Below, one piece after another: positions 1 to 9,281 of a stretch of 64,000 nt of DNA. Below the pieces are notes generated by a model. That model did no database searches. It saw only the letters and a program-made list of their open reading frames with translations, and was not told where the DNA came from. Position numbers and translations under genes: made by a program. Source of the stretch: an uncultured Hydrogenophaga sp. (lineage in GTDB: Bacteria; Pseudomonadota; Gammaproteobacteria; Burkholderiales; Burkholderiaceae_C); assembly GCF_958439165.1 (NCBI RefSeq), contig NZ_OY288123.1, positions 1 to 64,000 of the forward strand, given 5' to 3'. Positions within the stretch are counted from its first letter, which is position 1; each line of letters opens with the position of its first letter.

Positions 1-1481
1 GGCAGGCCCAGGTGCTCCTTGGGCGTGACGTAGCACAGCATGGCGGTGCCCATCCAGCCGATCATGGCCGCGCCGATGGCGCTGGCGATGTGGTCGTAGC
101 CCGGCGCGATGTCCATGGTCAGCGGCCCCAGCGTGTAGAAGGGCGCTTCGTGGCAGTGCTTGAGCTGCTCGTCCATGTTGGCCTGGATCAGGTGCATGGG
201 CACGTGGCCGGGGCCTTCGATCATGGTCTGCACGTCGTGCTTCCAGGCCAGCTGGGTGAGCTCGCCCAGCGTGCGCAGTTCGGCAAACTGGGCCTCGTCG
301 TTGGCATCGGCCTGCGAACCGGGGCGCAGCCCGTCACCCAGCGAGAAGGTGACGTCGTAGGCCTTCATGATTTCGCAGATCTCTTCGAAATGCGTGTGCA
401 GGAAGTTCTCGCGGTGGTGCGCGATGCACCACTTGGCCAGGATCGATCCGCCCCGGCTGACGATGCCGGTGCGGCGGTTCGCGGTGAGGTGGATGAAGGC
501 CAGCCGCAGCCCGGCGTGGATGGTGAAGTAGTCCACACCCTGTTCGGCCTGTTCGATGAGGGTGTCGCGGAACAACGGCCAGCTGAGGTCTTCGGCCACG
601 CCGCCCACTTTTTCCAGCGCCTGGTAGATCGGCACCGTGCCGATGGGCACCGGGCTGTTGCGCACGATCCAGTCGCGCGTGGTGTGGATGTTGCGGCCGG
701 TGGACAGGTCCATCACCGTGTCGCCGCCCCAGCGGATCGACCAGACCAGCTTTTCCACTTCCTCCTCGATGCTGGAAGTCACCGCCGAATTGCCGATGTT
801 GGCGTTGATCTTCACCTTGAAGTTGCGGCCGATGATCATCGGCTCCAGCTCGGTGTGGTTGATGTTGGCCGGTATGACGGCCCGCCCGCGTGCCACCTCG
901 TCGCGCACGAATTCGGGCGTGATGAACTCGGGAATGCGGGCGCCGCGTGGATCGCCGCGCAGCCGCGCCTCGCGGGCCGGGTCATTCAGGTATTGCGCCA
1001 TCCATTCACGCCGGCCGTTCTCGCGGATGGCGATGTATTCCATCTCGGGGGTGACGATGCCGCGCCGTGCGTAGTGCATCTGGGTCACGTTGGCGCCGCT
1101 GCGCGCGCGGCGCGGCGGGCGCTGCAGGCCGGCAGCCTGGGCCCGCAGCTCGGCCATGCGCTGCAGCTGCACGGCGTCGGGCGTTTCGCCGCGGATGCCG
1201 TCATCGAGCTGCTGGGGTGCGCGCCCGGCGTAGGCTTCGGTGTCGCCCCGGGCCTCGACCCAGACCGCGCGCACCGGCGGCAGGCCACGCTGCACATCGA
1301 TGTCCACCGCGGGGTCGGTGTACGGTCCGGAGGTGTCGTACACCACCACCTGCTCGCCGTTGGTGAGCGCGATCTCGCGCATGGGCACCTGCACGCCGGG
1401 CTGCTGGCCGGGCACGAAGATCTTGCGGGACTGCGGGAAGGGTTCGCGGGTGATCGCGTCGAGGCGGTCGGGTGCGTTCAT
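1..1481 (-). CDS. thiC: Phosphomethylpyrimidine synthase ThiC (5' part, runs off the window)
   Basis: Radical-SAM enzyme that turns aminoimidazole ribotide into HMP-phosphate, the pyrimidine half of thiamine, in the cytoplasm. Read on the minus strand, the protein starts MNAPDRLDAITREPFPQS and carries typical ThiC blocks such as NANIGNSAVTSSIEEEVEKL, TVMDLSTGRNIHTTR and MIEGPGHVPMH. About 493 codons are present. The C-terminus, including the CxxCxxxxC iron-sulfur motif, lies beyond base 1. The start is the ATG at 1481, preceded by CAGGAG. A TPP riboswitch lies about 120 bases upstream, so thiamine pyrophosphate should repress it. Confidence 0.97.
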   Translation of the reverse strand, partial: MNAPDRLDAITREPFPQSRKIFVPGQQPGVQVPMREIALTNGEQVVVYDTSGPYTDPAVDIDVQRGLPPVRAVWVEARGDTEAYAGRAPQQLDDGIRGETPDAVQLQRMAELRAQAAGLQRPPRRARSGANVTQMHYARRGIVTPEMEYIAIRENGRREWMAQYLNDPAREARLRGDPRGARIPEFITPEFVRDEVARGRAVIPANINHTELEPMIIGRNFKVKINANIGNSAVTSSIEEEVEKLVWSIRWGGDTVMDLSTGRNIHTTRDWIVRNSPVPIGTVPIYQALEKVGGVAEDLSWPLFRDTLIEQAEQGVDYFTIHAGLRLAFIHLTANRRTGIVSRGGSILAKWCIAHHRENFLHTHFEEICEIMKAYDVTFSLGDGLRPGSQADANDEAQFAELRTLGELTQLAWKHDVQTMIEGPGHVPMHLIQANMDEQLKHCHEAPFYTLGPLTMDIAPGYDHIASAIGAAMIGWMGTAMLCYVTPKEHLGL

Positions 1482-1600
1482 GGTGGGCTCCTGGGTGGGC
1501 ATCGCGGTGGCAAGGGTGCTCCGGAGGTCCACCCACCCGACCGTGGAGCAGCCTGCCGCAGGAGCGGGGCCGCATCCACATGCCCGGGAGGGCATGCGCT

Positions 1601-1690
1601 CTTCTTACGCCGGTACTGACCGGATCAAGTTCACGGGTTCGGCTTTCAGCCGTCTCAGCGCCGGACCTTTCGGTCCGTGCACCCCGGAGC
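1601..1690 (-). promoter_or_regulatory. TPP riboswitch (thi box) upstream of thiC
   Basis: On the minus strand the leader shows the conserved TPP aptamer pieces in order: GGGGTGCACGGACC, a short hairpin, GCTGAGACGGCTGAAAGCC, then GAACCCGTGAACTTGATC, CGGTCAGTACCGGCG and TAAGAAGAGCGC. A short stem (ATGCCC/GGGCAT near 1580-1595) follows and could belong to the expression platform. The position directly ahead of thiC is the classic one. Binding of TPP is known to switch off expression; whether this acts on transcription or translation cannot be told here. Confidence 0.95.
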
Positions 1691-1705
1691 AGGGCGCAGT
1701 GTAGT

Positions 1706-3046
1706 TCAGGGCAGGCGCAGCACCACCCGAAGCCCTCCGGCACCGGAGGTTTCCAGTGCCAGCCCGCCGCCGTAGGTGTCGGCGATGTCGCGGGCGATCG
1801 TCAGGCCCAGACCATGCCCTTCGGCCTGCTGGTCGAACCGCTGTCCCCGCTGCACGGCGGTCTCGCGCGCGGCGGGAGGCAGCCCGGGTCCGTCGTCGTC
1901 GATCAGGATCTCCATGCCGCCATCGCGTGGCTGCATCTGCACCACGACCTGCTGCCGTGCCCATTTGCCGGCGTTGTCGAGCAGGTTGCCCAGCATCTCG
2001 TCGAGGTCCGGAGGCGAACCGTTCCAGGGCAGGTGCTCGGGCGCGTGAACCGTCCAGACCAGGTCGCGGCCGGCGTGCAGCCGACGCATCAGCGTGGTCA
2101 CCTGGCGCAGGGCGGCCGCAGCATCCACCACCTCGACACTGCCGGCGCCGCTGGCGAAGCGGGCCAGGTGGCGGTCGATCACCCGGCCCATGGCGTCGAG
2201 CTGCTCCCGCAGGACGGTCGCGTCGCAGCCCGGGGCCTGCAGCTCCAGCGACAGCACCGCCAGCGGCTTTTTCAAGGCATGGCTGAGGTCGGCCGCCTGG
2301 TGACGCGAGCGTTCGACCACACGGGCATTGCGTTCGAGCACGGTGTCGATGGTGCGGACCAGCGGTGCCAGGTCGGGGCCGTAGCTGGCCGCGTCGGTGG
2401 CGGCCACGGCCGGCCTGCGGCCCTCGCGAACCGCTGCGAGTGCGGACTGCAGCCGTTGCAGCGGGCGCAGACCCACCCGGGCCTGGACGAAGGTGGCGCC
2501 GGCCACGGCCAGCAGGAACAGGCTGGCGGCCAGCAGCAGCACGCGGTCGATGCGTTCCAGATCGGCCAGCACCTGATCCATGGGACCGAACACCCGCAAG
2601 GTGGTGGGTTCGCCCAGGGCATCGATCTGCCGCTCCAGCCCGAGCAGGCGTTCCTGGCGGGGGCCGCGGGTCTGCAGCAGCAGGCCGGAACGGCCCGCCA
2701 GCGCGGTGTCGCGCGGCGGGGCGAGCGTGGCGTCCCAGAGCGAGCGCGAGCGCAGTTCGCGTCCCTGGTGCTCGATGGTCCAGTACCAGCCGGAGAAGAT
2801 CGCATTGAACTCCAGCAGCTGGCTGCTGAAGTTGGGGTCGTTCAGGCGGCCGTCAGCCACCAGCTCGGCCTCGATGCGTTCGGCGCGGTCGGCCAGTTCG
2901 CCTTCCAGGCTGCGCAGCACCACGCCGTGCAGTTCGTGCCGCAGCCACCAGCCGGCAGCGGCCGAGCAGAGCAGGGCGGCCAGCAGGCCCAGCATCGTCA
3001 GGCGCCCGGCCAGGCTGATGCGCTCAGTCCAGCGCGGCGCCGGCAT
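1706..3046 (-). CDS. Sensor histidine kinase, PhoQ/EnvZ-like
   Basis: Inner-membrane sensor kinase of a two-component pair, 446 aa. Two membrane helices (about residues 13-35 and 168-188) enclose a periplasmic sensor of about 130 residues and are followed by a HAMP-like linker. The phospho-acceptor is H256 in DLSHALKKPL. The ATPase domain has the N box (LLDNAGKWA, about 355-363), DDDGPGL (383-389) and GHGLGL (410-415). The start overlaps the end of the response regulator gene by 23 bases, so the two are translated together. The H box with ALKKPL resembles PhoQ-type kinases; the stimulus is unknown, but the linked PepSY gene points to the envelope. Confidence 0.9.
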   Translation of the reverse strand: MPAPRWTERISLAGRLTMLGLLAALLCSAAAGWWLRHELHGVVLRSLEGELADRAERIEAELVADGRLNDPNFSSQLLEFNAIFSGWYWTIEHQGRELRSRSLWDATLAPPRDTALAGRSGLLLQTRGPRQERLLGLERQIDALGEPTTLRVFGPMDQVLADLERIDRVLLLAASLFLLAVAGATFVQARVGLRPLQRLQSALAAVREGRRPAVAATDAASYGPDLAPLVRTIDTVLERNARVVERSRHQAADLSHALKKPLAVLSLELQAPGCDATVLREQLDAMGRVIDRHLARFASGAGSVEVVDAAAALRQVTTLMRRLHAGRDLVWTVHAPEHLPWNGSPPDLDEMLGNLLDNAGKWARQQVVVQMQPRDGGMEILIDDDGPGLPPAARETAVQRGQRFDQQAEGHGLGLTIARDIADTYGGGLALETSGAGGLRVVLRLP

Positions 3047-3719
3047 GTTCGTGCTGCAGGCGGTAGCCGCGTCCGCGTTCGGTGTGGATCAGCGCGTGCG
3101 GCGACAGCTTGCGGCGGATGCGGCCGATCAGCACGTCCAGGCTGTTCGAGTCCGGGTCCAGGTCGCGGGCGTACACATGCCGCACGAGCTCTCCCCGCGT
3201 GACCAGGGCGCCCGGTCGTGTGATGAGGTGCGCCAGGATGCGCTGTTCCTGCGCAGTGAGCGTGAGCGGTTCGCCACCGAGGGCGAATGTGGCGGCCACC
3301 GTGTCGTAGCTCAGCGGGCCTTCCTGCACCACCGGGCGCGGCAGCCCGACCTGGCGGCGCTGCAGCACCCGCAGCCGGGTCACCACCTCCTCCATCAGGA
3401 AGGGCTTGGTCAGGTAGTCGTCCGCGCCGGCCTGGAAGGCTTCGAGCTTGTCGCTCCAGCGGCTGCGCGCGGTCAGCACCAGCACCGAGAAGCCGCGTCC
3501 CCGGGCACGCCACTGCCGCAGCACGGCCAGGCCGTCGATGCCGGGCAGACCGAGGTCCAGCACGGCAGCGTCGAAATCGCCGCGGCCGCCGGGCATGGCC
3601 GGCATGTCCCGGGCCATGGTGCCGTCGCTGCAGTGCTCGACCACCATGCCCTCGCGCACCAGGGCCTCGCTCATGCCGCGCGCCAGTGCGGCGTCGTCTT
3701 CGACCAGCAGGACTTTCAT
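3024..3719 (-). CDS. OmpR/PhoB-family response regulator
   Basis: DNA-binding partner of the adjacent histidine kinase, 231 aa. The receiver domain has the acid pair D8/D9, phospho-acceptor D55 in LDLGLPG, T83 and K105 (LTKPF). The C-terminal half is a winged-helix domain ending in the usual RGRGYRL turn. The ATG at 3719 overlaps the stop of the upstream PepSY gene (ATGA) and the 3' end overlaps the kinase, giving the order PepSY, regulator, kinase. A longer upstream reading frame exists but has no family support. Confidence 0.92.
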   Translation of the reverse strand: MKVLLVEDDAALARGMSEALVREGMVVEHCSDGTMARDMPAMPGGRGDFDAAVLDLGLPGIDGLAVLRQWRARGRGFSVLVLTARSRWSDKLEAFQAGADDYLTKPFLMEEVVTRLRVLQRRQVGLPRPVVQEGPLSYDTVAATFALGGEPLTLTAQEQRILAHLITRPGALVTRGELVRHVYARDLDPDSNSLDVLIGRIRRKLSPHALIHTERGRGYRLQHEHAGAALD

Positions 3720-4420
3720 CGGCGGGGCTCGGCTTCGTTGATGACCTGTCCGGTGGTCGCGTCGACCAGAAGGCTCAGGCGGCGACCCTGCACGGTCTGC
3801 AGGGACATGTCGTAGTACGGCGCGCCGCCGGGCTCGCGCCGCAGCTCCAGCTCGGTCACCCGAGCGGCGTGACGCGATTCGATCTGCTCGAGCAGCGTGG
3901 CCAGCGGCTTGAGACGGCCGAGGGTGGCGCGATCGGGGACCGGCAGGCCGACCACCTCGCCGCTGTAGGCGTCCAGCCGCAGCACCTGGCGGGCACCGGT
4001 GGGCAGCAGCAGACGAACCTCGTACACCGCGCGCAGGCCCGGCGACGATTCGAGTTCCATTTCCAGCACGGTGCCCGCGCGCAGCGCCTCCGAGCGGCGC
4101 AGCAGCTCGGTCATGGGCAGCACCCCGGCCGGTCGGCGTGAAGCCGGCGTGATTTCCTGCCCGGTGACCGCATCCACCAGCACCTCGGTGCGCGAACCGT
4201 CCTTCTGCAGCAGCCGCACCGCATACCAGCGCTGGCCGCCCGGGCCGGGCATCAGCTGCACGTCGAGCAGCTTGCCCGGGTGGGTGGTCTGAACCGCCTG
4301 GAGGATGTCGGCCAGCGGGCGGATGCGGCCGGCCTCCACATCGCGCCGGACCAGGTCCTGTTCCCCGGCCAGGGCGCTGGCGCAGCACAGGGCGAGCAGG
4401 ATCGTTACGAGGGCGTGCAT
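3716..4420 (-). CDS. PepSY-domain exported protein
   Basis: Periplasmic protein of 234 aa with a cleavable signal peptide (MHALVTILLALCCASALAG) and what look like three PepSY-type repeats (about residues 28-85, 100-160 and 170-230), each ending in the typical VD(A)xTGxV/I signature (VDAVTGQEI, LDAYSGEVV, VDATTGQVI). PepSY domains are found in peptidase propeptides and in small envelope proteins next to two-component systems. It is the first gene of the operon with the regulator and kinase, so it may modulate the sensor; that role is inferred from position only. Confidence 0.85.
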   Translation of the reverse strand: MHALVTILLALCCASALAGEQDLVRRDVEAGRIRPLADILQAVQTTHPGKLLDVQLMPGPGGQRWYAVRLLQKDGSRTEVLVDAVTGQEITPASRRPAGVLPMTELLRRSEALRAGTVLEMELESSPGLRAVYEVRLLLPTGARQVLRLDAYSGEVVGLPVPDRATLGRLKPLATLLEQIESRHAARVTELELRREPGGAPYYDMSLQTVQGRRLSLLVDATTGQVINEAEPRR

Positions 4421-4487
4421 GACCCAAGAATACCCGCGGGGGTGGGATGCCACCATCCGGGTCGATGCCGATGGAGCGGTGGCCGGA

Positions 4488-6473
4488 TCAACCGGTGGCG
4501 TGCCGGCCGACCAGGCCTGCGATCAGCCCGGCCAGCTCGCGCCCGGTGTCGGGCTTCTCCAGCACATGGTCGATGCCGGCGAGGCGGGCGTCGGACAGCA
4601 TTTCGTCGGTCACATGCCCGGAGGTCAGGATGATCGGCAGACACGCGTCCAGCGTGCGGATGGCCCGCGCCAGCGAGATGCCGGACATCTGCGGCATGTT
4701 GTAGTCGACGATGACCACGTCCGGCCGCCGCGCCGGTTCGCGCAGGCGGTCGATGGCGTCCTGCGGGTTGTCCATCGACTCGACCTGGTAACCCTGCCGC
4801 GCCAGCATGCGCGACATCAGCGAGATCAGCGCCTCGTCGTCGTCGACATACAGCAGCGTGTGCCGGCTGGGGGCAGCCGGGGCGGCGGGCGGGGCCGCCT
4901 CGTCGGCCGCTGCCGGCTGCTCGGTGGTGGTGGGCAGCCACAGCACGAAGCGGGTGCCCAGGCCGGGCTGCGAACTCAGCTGCAGTGCAGCGCCGTGTTC
5001 CATGAGCACGCCATGCACCACCGACAGACCCAGCCCGGAACCCTGGCCCGCCGGCTTGGTCGAGAAGAACGGCTCGAACACCCGGCCCATCGCCGACGGC
5101 TCGATGCCATGGCCGTTGTCGTGCACCACCACCTTCAGGCCCGGCCGCAGCGTGCGGTCGTTCGGCGCCATCACTTCCAGGCTGCCTTCGGCCGGGGCCG
5201 GGGGCCCGGGGCAGGCCGCCGCCTCGACCACCACCTCGGCGCCTTCCCGGCCCCGCACCGCCTGGATGGCATTGGTCACCAGGTTCAGGAACACCTGTGC
5301 CAGCTGGGTCGCATTGCCCTGCACGGCCGGCAGCTGCGGCGGCACCGAGAAGCGCAGCTGCACCCCGGGCGGCAGGGTCGAGCGCAGGATGCCGTGGGTC
5401 TCGCGCAGCACCTCGCCCGGGTCCATGGCCACCCGGCCCTGGGCCTGCCGGCGCGCAAAGGTCAGGATCTGCTGCACCAGCGAGCGCGCCCGCCGCGCCG
5501 CCTTGCGGATCTCGGTCAGGCTGACATGGGCGGGCGACTCGTCGGGCACATCGCCCAGCGCCAGTTCGGTGTTGCCCAGGATGGCCGCCACGATGTTGTT
5601 GAAGTCGTGCGCGATGCCGCCGGCCAGGGTGCCCAGTGCTTCCATCTTCTGGGCCTGCTGCAGCTGCTCGGTGAGCGCGCGCTGCATGGCTTCGGCGGCC
5701 AGCCGCTCCCTGAGGTCGAAGTCGATGCAGAAGAACATGGGTGGCTGGCCCGGCACGTCCACCAGCACATGGCCGGAATGCACATGCACCGGTGAGCCGT
5801 CGCGCGCCTTCAGCGTCAGCACCTCGCTCGGGATGGCCTGACCTGTGCGCAGCATGTGCCCGACGGCCTCACGCACCGCGCCACGCATGGCGTCGGGAAT
5901 GATCAGGTCGAGCAGGCTGGTGCCCACCGCTTGCGCCGCGCTGTACCCGTACAGGCGTTCGGAGGCGCCGTTCCAGAAGCGGCAGATCAGGTCGGCGTCG
6001 TAGCCCTGCACGGCCACGTTCGGAATGCCTTCGATGAGTTGATGCAACCGGTCTTCGCTGGCTCTGAGCTGCTCCCGGGCCACCAGGTTGTCGGTCTGGT
6101 CGACCACGAACACATGCCAGATCACGGTGCCGTCGGCCATCCGCTGCACCCGCCCCAGGCCATGCAGCCACTTGCGCCGGCCCGACGGTGTCCGGATGCG
6201 CCACTGCCAGTCCCAGTCGGCGCCGCTGAGCACGCAGGCGTCGATGCTGGCGCGCATGGCGGGCAGATCGGCCGGATCGACCATGCCCCAGAGGGACGCC
6301 ATGTCGGCTTCCAGCTGGTCCAGCGGCATCTCCCAGACGTCCTCGCAGCCGCGTGACATGTAGTCGAGCTGGCGCACGCCGTCAGGGCGGGTCCGGAAAC
6401 GGAAGAACGCTCCCGGAAGGTGGTCGGCGAAGGAGCCGAAGGCGCCGGGGTCGGCACCGAGGAACGCTGGCAC
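4488..6473 (-). CDS. Hybrid PAS sensor histidine kinase with receiver domain
   Basis: Soluble hybrid kinase of 661 aa with no membrane helix. Order: PAS/PAC (about 12-130), second PAS (about 140-255), coiled linker, HisKA with H289 in GGIAHDFNNIVAAILGN, HATPase with DNGHGI and GSGLGL, a Pro/Ala-rich linker, then a receiver (YVDDDE near 536, phospho-Asp in VIVDYNMPQMSG). This is the NtrB-like HDFNN class often fused to a receiver. No HPt domain or cognate regulator is adjacent, so the output partner is unknown. It is separated from the PepSY operon by a short gap and may be transcribed on its own. Confidence 0.9.
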   Translation of the reverse strand: MPAFLGADPGAFGSFADHLPGAFFRFRTRPDGVRQLDYMSRGCEDVWEMPLDQLEADMASLWGMVDPADLPAMRASIDACVLSGADWDWQWRIRTPSGRRKWLHGLGRVQRMADGTVIWHVFVVDQTDNLVAREQLRASEDRLHQLIEGIPNVAVQGYDADLICRFWNGASERLYGYSAAQAVGTSLLDLIIPDAMRGAVREAVGHMLRTGQAIPSEVLTLKARDGSPVHVHSGHVLVDVPGQPPMFFCIDFDLRERLAAEAMQRALTEQLQQAQKMEALGTLAGGIAHDFNNIVAAILGNTELALGDVPDESPAHVSLTEIRKAARRARSLVQQILTFARRQAQGRVAMDPGEVLRETHGILRSTLPPGVQLRFSVPPQLPAVQGNATQLAQVFLNLVTNAIQAVRGREGAEVVVEAAACPGPPAPAEGSLEVMAPNDRTLRPGLKVVVHDNGHGIEPSAMGRVFEPFFSTKPAGQGSGLGLSVVHGVLMEHGAALQLSSQPGLGTRFVLWLPTTTEQPAAADEAAPPAAPAAPSRHTLLYVDDDEALISLMSRMLARQGYQVESMDNPQDAIDRLREPARRPDVVIVDYNMPQMSGISLARAIRTLDACLPIILTSGHVTDEMLSDARLAGIDHVLEKPDTGRELAGLIAGLVGRHATG

Positions 6474-6677
6474 TGGGACCTCTCTGCGCCGGGGGCGCGT
6501 TGCGTCGTGCTGTGTGTCATTGTGTTACGGGTGGAAGCGGGAGGAAACCCCTTGTCCGGGTGTTTTCGGCGGTTTTTCTGCGGCTTGGGCACTGGCGCGG
6601 CCAGGTACCCGCCCGGGTGTTACATTGCCCGGCTTCGCCGGGCGCGCAGCCGGCCGGCGCTTCCCCCCTGACACCCC

Positions 6678-8234
6678 ATGACACCGCACACCCCACCGCC
6701 GCGCCTGCGGCTTGACGGCATCACCAAGCGTTACCCCGGCGTGGTGGCCAACGACGGCGTCGGCCTGACCGTGCAGCCCGGCGAGATCCATGCCGTGCTC
6801 GGCGAGAACGGCGCCGGCAAGTCGACCCTCATGAAGGTCATCTACGGCGCCGTCAAGCCCGACGCCGGACAGGTGCTGTTCAACGGCGAGCCGGTGCAGG
6901 TCCGCAACCCGCAGGAAGCCCGGGCGCTGGGCATCAGCATGGTGTTCCAGCATTTCAGCCTGTTCGAGACCCTGACGGTGGCCGAGAACGTATGGCTCGG
7001 GCTGGACCGCAGCCTGGCGCTGGCCGAGGTGAGCGCCAGCATTGCCGCCAAGGCCACCGAATACGGCCTGGACATCGACCCCGAGCGGCCGGTGCACACG
7101 CTGTCGGTGGGCGAGATGCAGCGGGTGGAGATCATCCGCGCCCTGCTGGGCCGCCCGCAGCTGCTGATCCTGGACGAGCCCACCTCGGTCCTCACCCCGC
7201 AGGCGGTGGAGCGGCTGTTCGAGGTGCTGCGACAGCTGGCCGCCCAGGGCTGCAGCATCCTGTACATCAGCCACAAGCTGCACGAGATCCGCAGCCTGTG
7301 CACCGCCTGCACCGTGCTGCGTGGCGGCCGGGTCAGCGGCACCTGCGACCCGCGCACCGAAAGCAATGCCTCGCTCTCGCGCCTCATGATCGGCGCCGAA
7401 CCGCCTTCTCTGGACCCGCGTCCGGCCCAGCCCGGCGCGCCGGTGCTGCAGGTGCACGGGCTGAGCCTGCCCAGCCAGGACCCGTTCGGCACCGCACTGG
7501 CCGGCATCGGCTTTCAGGTGCGGGCGGGGGAGGTGGTCGGTCTGGCCGGCGTGTCGGGCAACGGCCAGCGCGAACTGCTGATGGCACTGTCCGGCGAGGA
7601 CACCCGCGCCCCGGCCGGCAGCATCAGGCTGGACGGGCAGGATGTGTCGGCCCGCGGACCGCAACCGCGGCGCGAGCTGGGTCAGCACTTCGTCCCGGAG
7701 GAGCGGCTGGGCCGCGGTGCCGTGCCCACCCTGTCGCTGGCCCACAACCTGCTGCTGTCGCGCCGCGAGGCCGTCGGCCCGGGCGGGTGGCTGAACATCG
7801 GCGCGCTGCGCCGCCAGGCGGCCGATCTGATTGCGCAGTACCAGGTCAAGGCCCGCGGGCCGGATGCGGCGGCGCGGTCGCTCTCGGGCGGCAACCTGCA
7901 GAAGTTCATTGTCGGGCGCGAGATCGAGGCGCTGCGGGCCCGTCAGAGCGCCCGGCTGCTGATCGTCAGCCAGCCCACCTGGGGGGTGGACGTCGGCGCC
8001 GCCGCCCAGATCCGGGCGGCCATCCTCTCCCTGCGCGATGCCGGCTGCGCGGTGCTGCTGGTCAGCGAAGAGCTGGATGAACTGTTCGAGATGTCGGACC
8101 GGCTGCATGTGCTGGCCAAGGGCCGGCTGTCGCCGTCGCTGACCCGCGCCGAAGCCTCGGTGGAGCGGGTCGGCGAATGGATGTCGGGCCTGTGGGATCC
8201 GGCTGCACAGGAGGTGGACCATGCTGCGGCTTGA
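6678..8234 (+). CDS. BMP-type nucleoside ABC transporter, ATP-binding protein
   Basis: Cytoplasmic ATPase of 518 aa with two fused ABC domains, the RbsA/YufO layout. The first domain has Walker A GENGAGKS (about 39-46), signature LSVGEMQR and Walker B LLILDEPT. The second has the degenerate P-loop GVSGNGQREL and signature LSGGNLQKF, as usual in this family, where one site is non-canonical. First gene of a five-gene unit with two permeases, a BMP lipoprotein and guanine deaminase. The family imports purine nucleosides or related ligands. Confidence 0.93.
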   Translation: MTPHTPPPRLRLDGITKRYPGVVANDGVGLTVQPGEIHAVLGENGAGKSTLMKVIYGAVKPDAGQVLFNGEPVQVRNPQEARALGISMVFQHFSLFETLTVAENVWLGLDRSLALAEVSASIAAKATEYGLDIDPERPVHTLSVGEMQRVEIIRALLGRPQLLILDEPTSVLTPQAVERLFEVLRQLAAQGCSILYISHKLHEIRSLCTACTVLRGGRVSGTCDPRTESNASLSRLMIGAEPPSLDPRPAQPGAPVLQVHGLSLPSQDPFGTALAGIGFQVRAGEVVGLAGVSGNGQRELLMALSGEDTRAPAGSIRLDGQDVSARGPQPRRELGQHFVPEERLGRGAVPTLSLAHNLLLSRREAVGPGGWLNIGALRRQAADLIAQYQVKARGPDAAARSLSGGNLQKFIVGREIEALRARQSARLLIVSQPTWGVDVGAAAQIRAAILSLRDAGCAVLLVSEELDELFEMSDRLHVLAKGRLSPSLTRAEASVERVGEWMSGLWDPAAQEVDHAAA

Positions 8235-9279
8235 GCCCCGCCCCCAGCCGTCGCGCTGGTGGAGCCTGGCTTCGCCGGTGCTCGCGCTGCTGATCACGGT
8301 CGTCATCGGCGTGATCCTGTTCTCCGCCCTGGGCAAGGACCCGGTGCGCGGCCTGCAGGTGTTCTTTGTGGAGCCGCTGCGCAACGCCTACGCCATCTCG
8401 GAGCTGCTGGTGAAGGCCACGCCGCTGCTGATCATTGCGCTCGGGCTGGCGGTGTGCTTCCGCTCGAACGTGTGGAACATCGGCGCCGAAGGCCAGTACA
8501 TCATCGGCGCGGTGCTGGCCAGCGGGGTGGCGCTGCAGGCCGGCCCCGGCACCGGGCCCTGGATCGTGGGTGCCGTGCTGCTGGCCGGCGTGGCCGGCGG
8601 CATGCTGTGGGCCGGCATCACGGCGCTGCTGCGCGACCGTTTCAGCGCCAACGAGATCCTGGTCAGCCTGATGCTGGTCTATGTGGCGGTGCAGGTGCTC
8701 AACTACCTGGTCTACGGCCCCTGGAAGGACCCCCAGGGCTACAACTTCCCGCAGACCAAGACCTTCGAGAAGGTGGCCCAGATGCCGCGCCTCATGGACG
8801 GTTCGCGGGTCAACATCGGTCTGGTCATGGCGCTGGCCGGTGTGGCGGCGGTGTGGGTGTTCCTGTTCCGCACCCGGGCCGGTTATGCGCAGACGGTGGG
8901 TGGCCTGGCGCCGGCGGCGGCCCGCTATGCCGGCTTTTCGTCGCGGCGGGCGCTGTGGACGGCGTTGCTGCTGTCCGGCGGGGCTGCCGGCCTGGCCGGT
9001 GCGCTGGAGGTGGCCGGCCCCATCGGCCAGCTCACGCCGTATGTGCCGGCCGGCTACGGCTTTGCGGCCATCATCGTGGCCTTCGTGGGCCGGCTGCACC
9101 CGGTGGGCATCGTGTTCTCGGCCCTGCTGATGAGCATGTTCTACATCGGCGGTGAACTGGCGCAGTCGCGTCTGGGCCTGCCCAAGTCCATCACCGGCGT
9201 GTTCCAGGGGCTGCTGCTGTTTGCGCTGCTGGCCTGCGACACCCTCATTGCCTACCGCGTGCGGTTCGGAAAGGCCTGA
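8221..9279 (+). CDS. BMP-type ABC transporter permease 1
   Basis: Inner-membrane permease of the BPD_transp_2 family (YufP-like), 352 aa with about nine or ten predicted helices. The conserved segment around NVWNIGAEGQYIIGA is typical of nucleoside and branched-chain permeases. The ATG lies inside the end of the ATPase gene (14-base overlap), so translation is coupled. It pairs with the permease that begins 3 bases after its stop. Confidence 0.92.
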   Translation: MLRLEPRPQPSRWWSLASPVLALLITVVIGVILFSALGKDPVRGLQVFFVEPLRNAYAISELLVKATPLLIIALGLAVCFRSNVWNIGAEGQYIIGAVLASGVALQAGPGTGPWIVGAVLLAGVAGGMLWAGITALLRDRFSANEILVSLMLVYVAVQVLNYLVYGPWKDPQGYNFPQTKTFEKVAQMPRLMDGSRVNIGLVMALAGVAAVWVFLFRTRAGYAQTVGGLAPAAARYAGFSSRRALWTALLLSGGAAGLAGALEVAGPIGQLTPYVPAGYGFAAIIVAFVGRLHPVGIVFSALLMSMFYIGGELAQSRLGLPKSITGVFQGLLLFALLACDTLIAYRVRFGKA

Positions 9280-9281
9280 CC

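Noticed and set aside
12..1619. Long plus-strand open frame of 535 codons
   Set aside because: Antisense shadow of thiC; the minus strand gives a clear ThiC protein and riboswitch.
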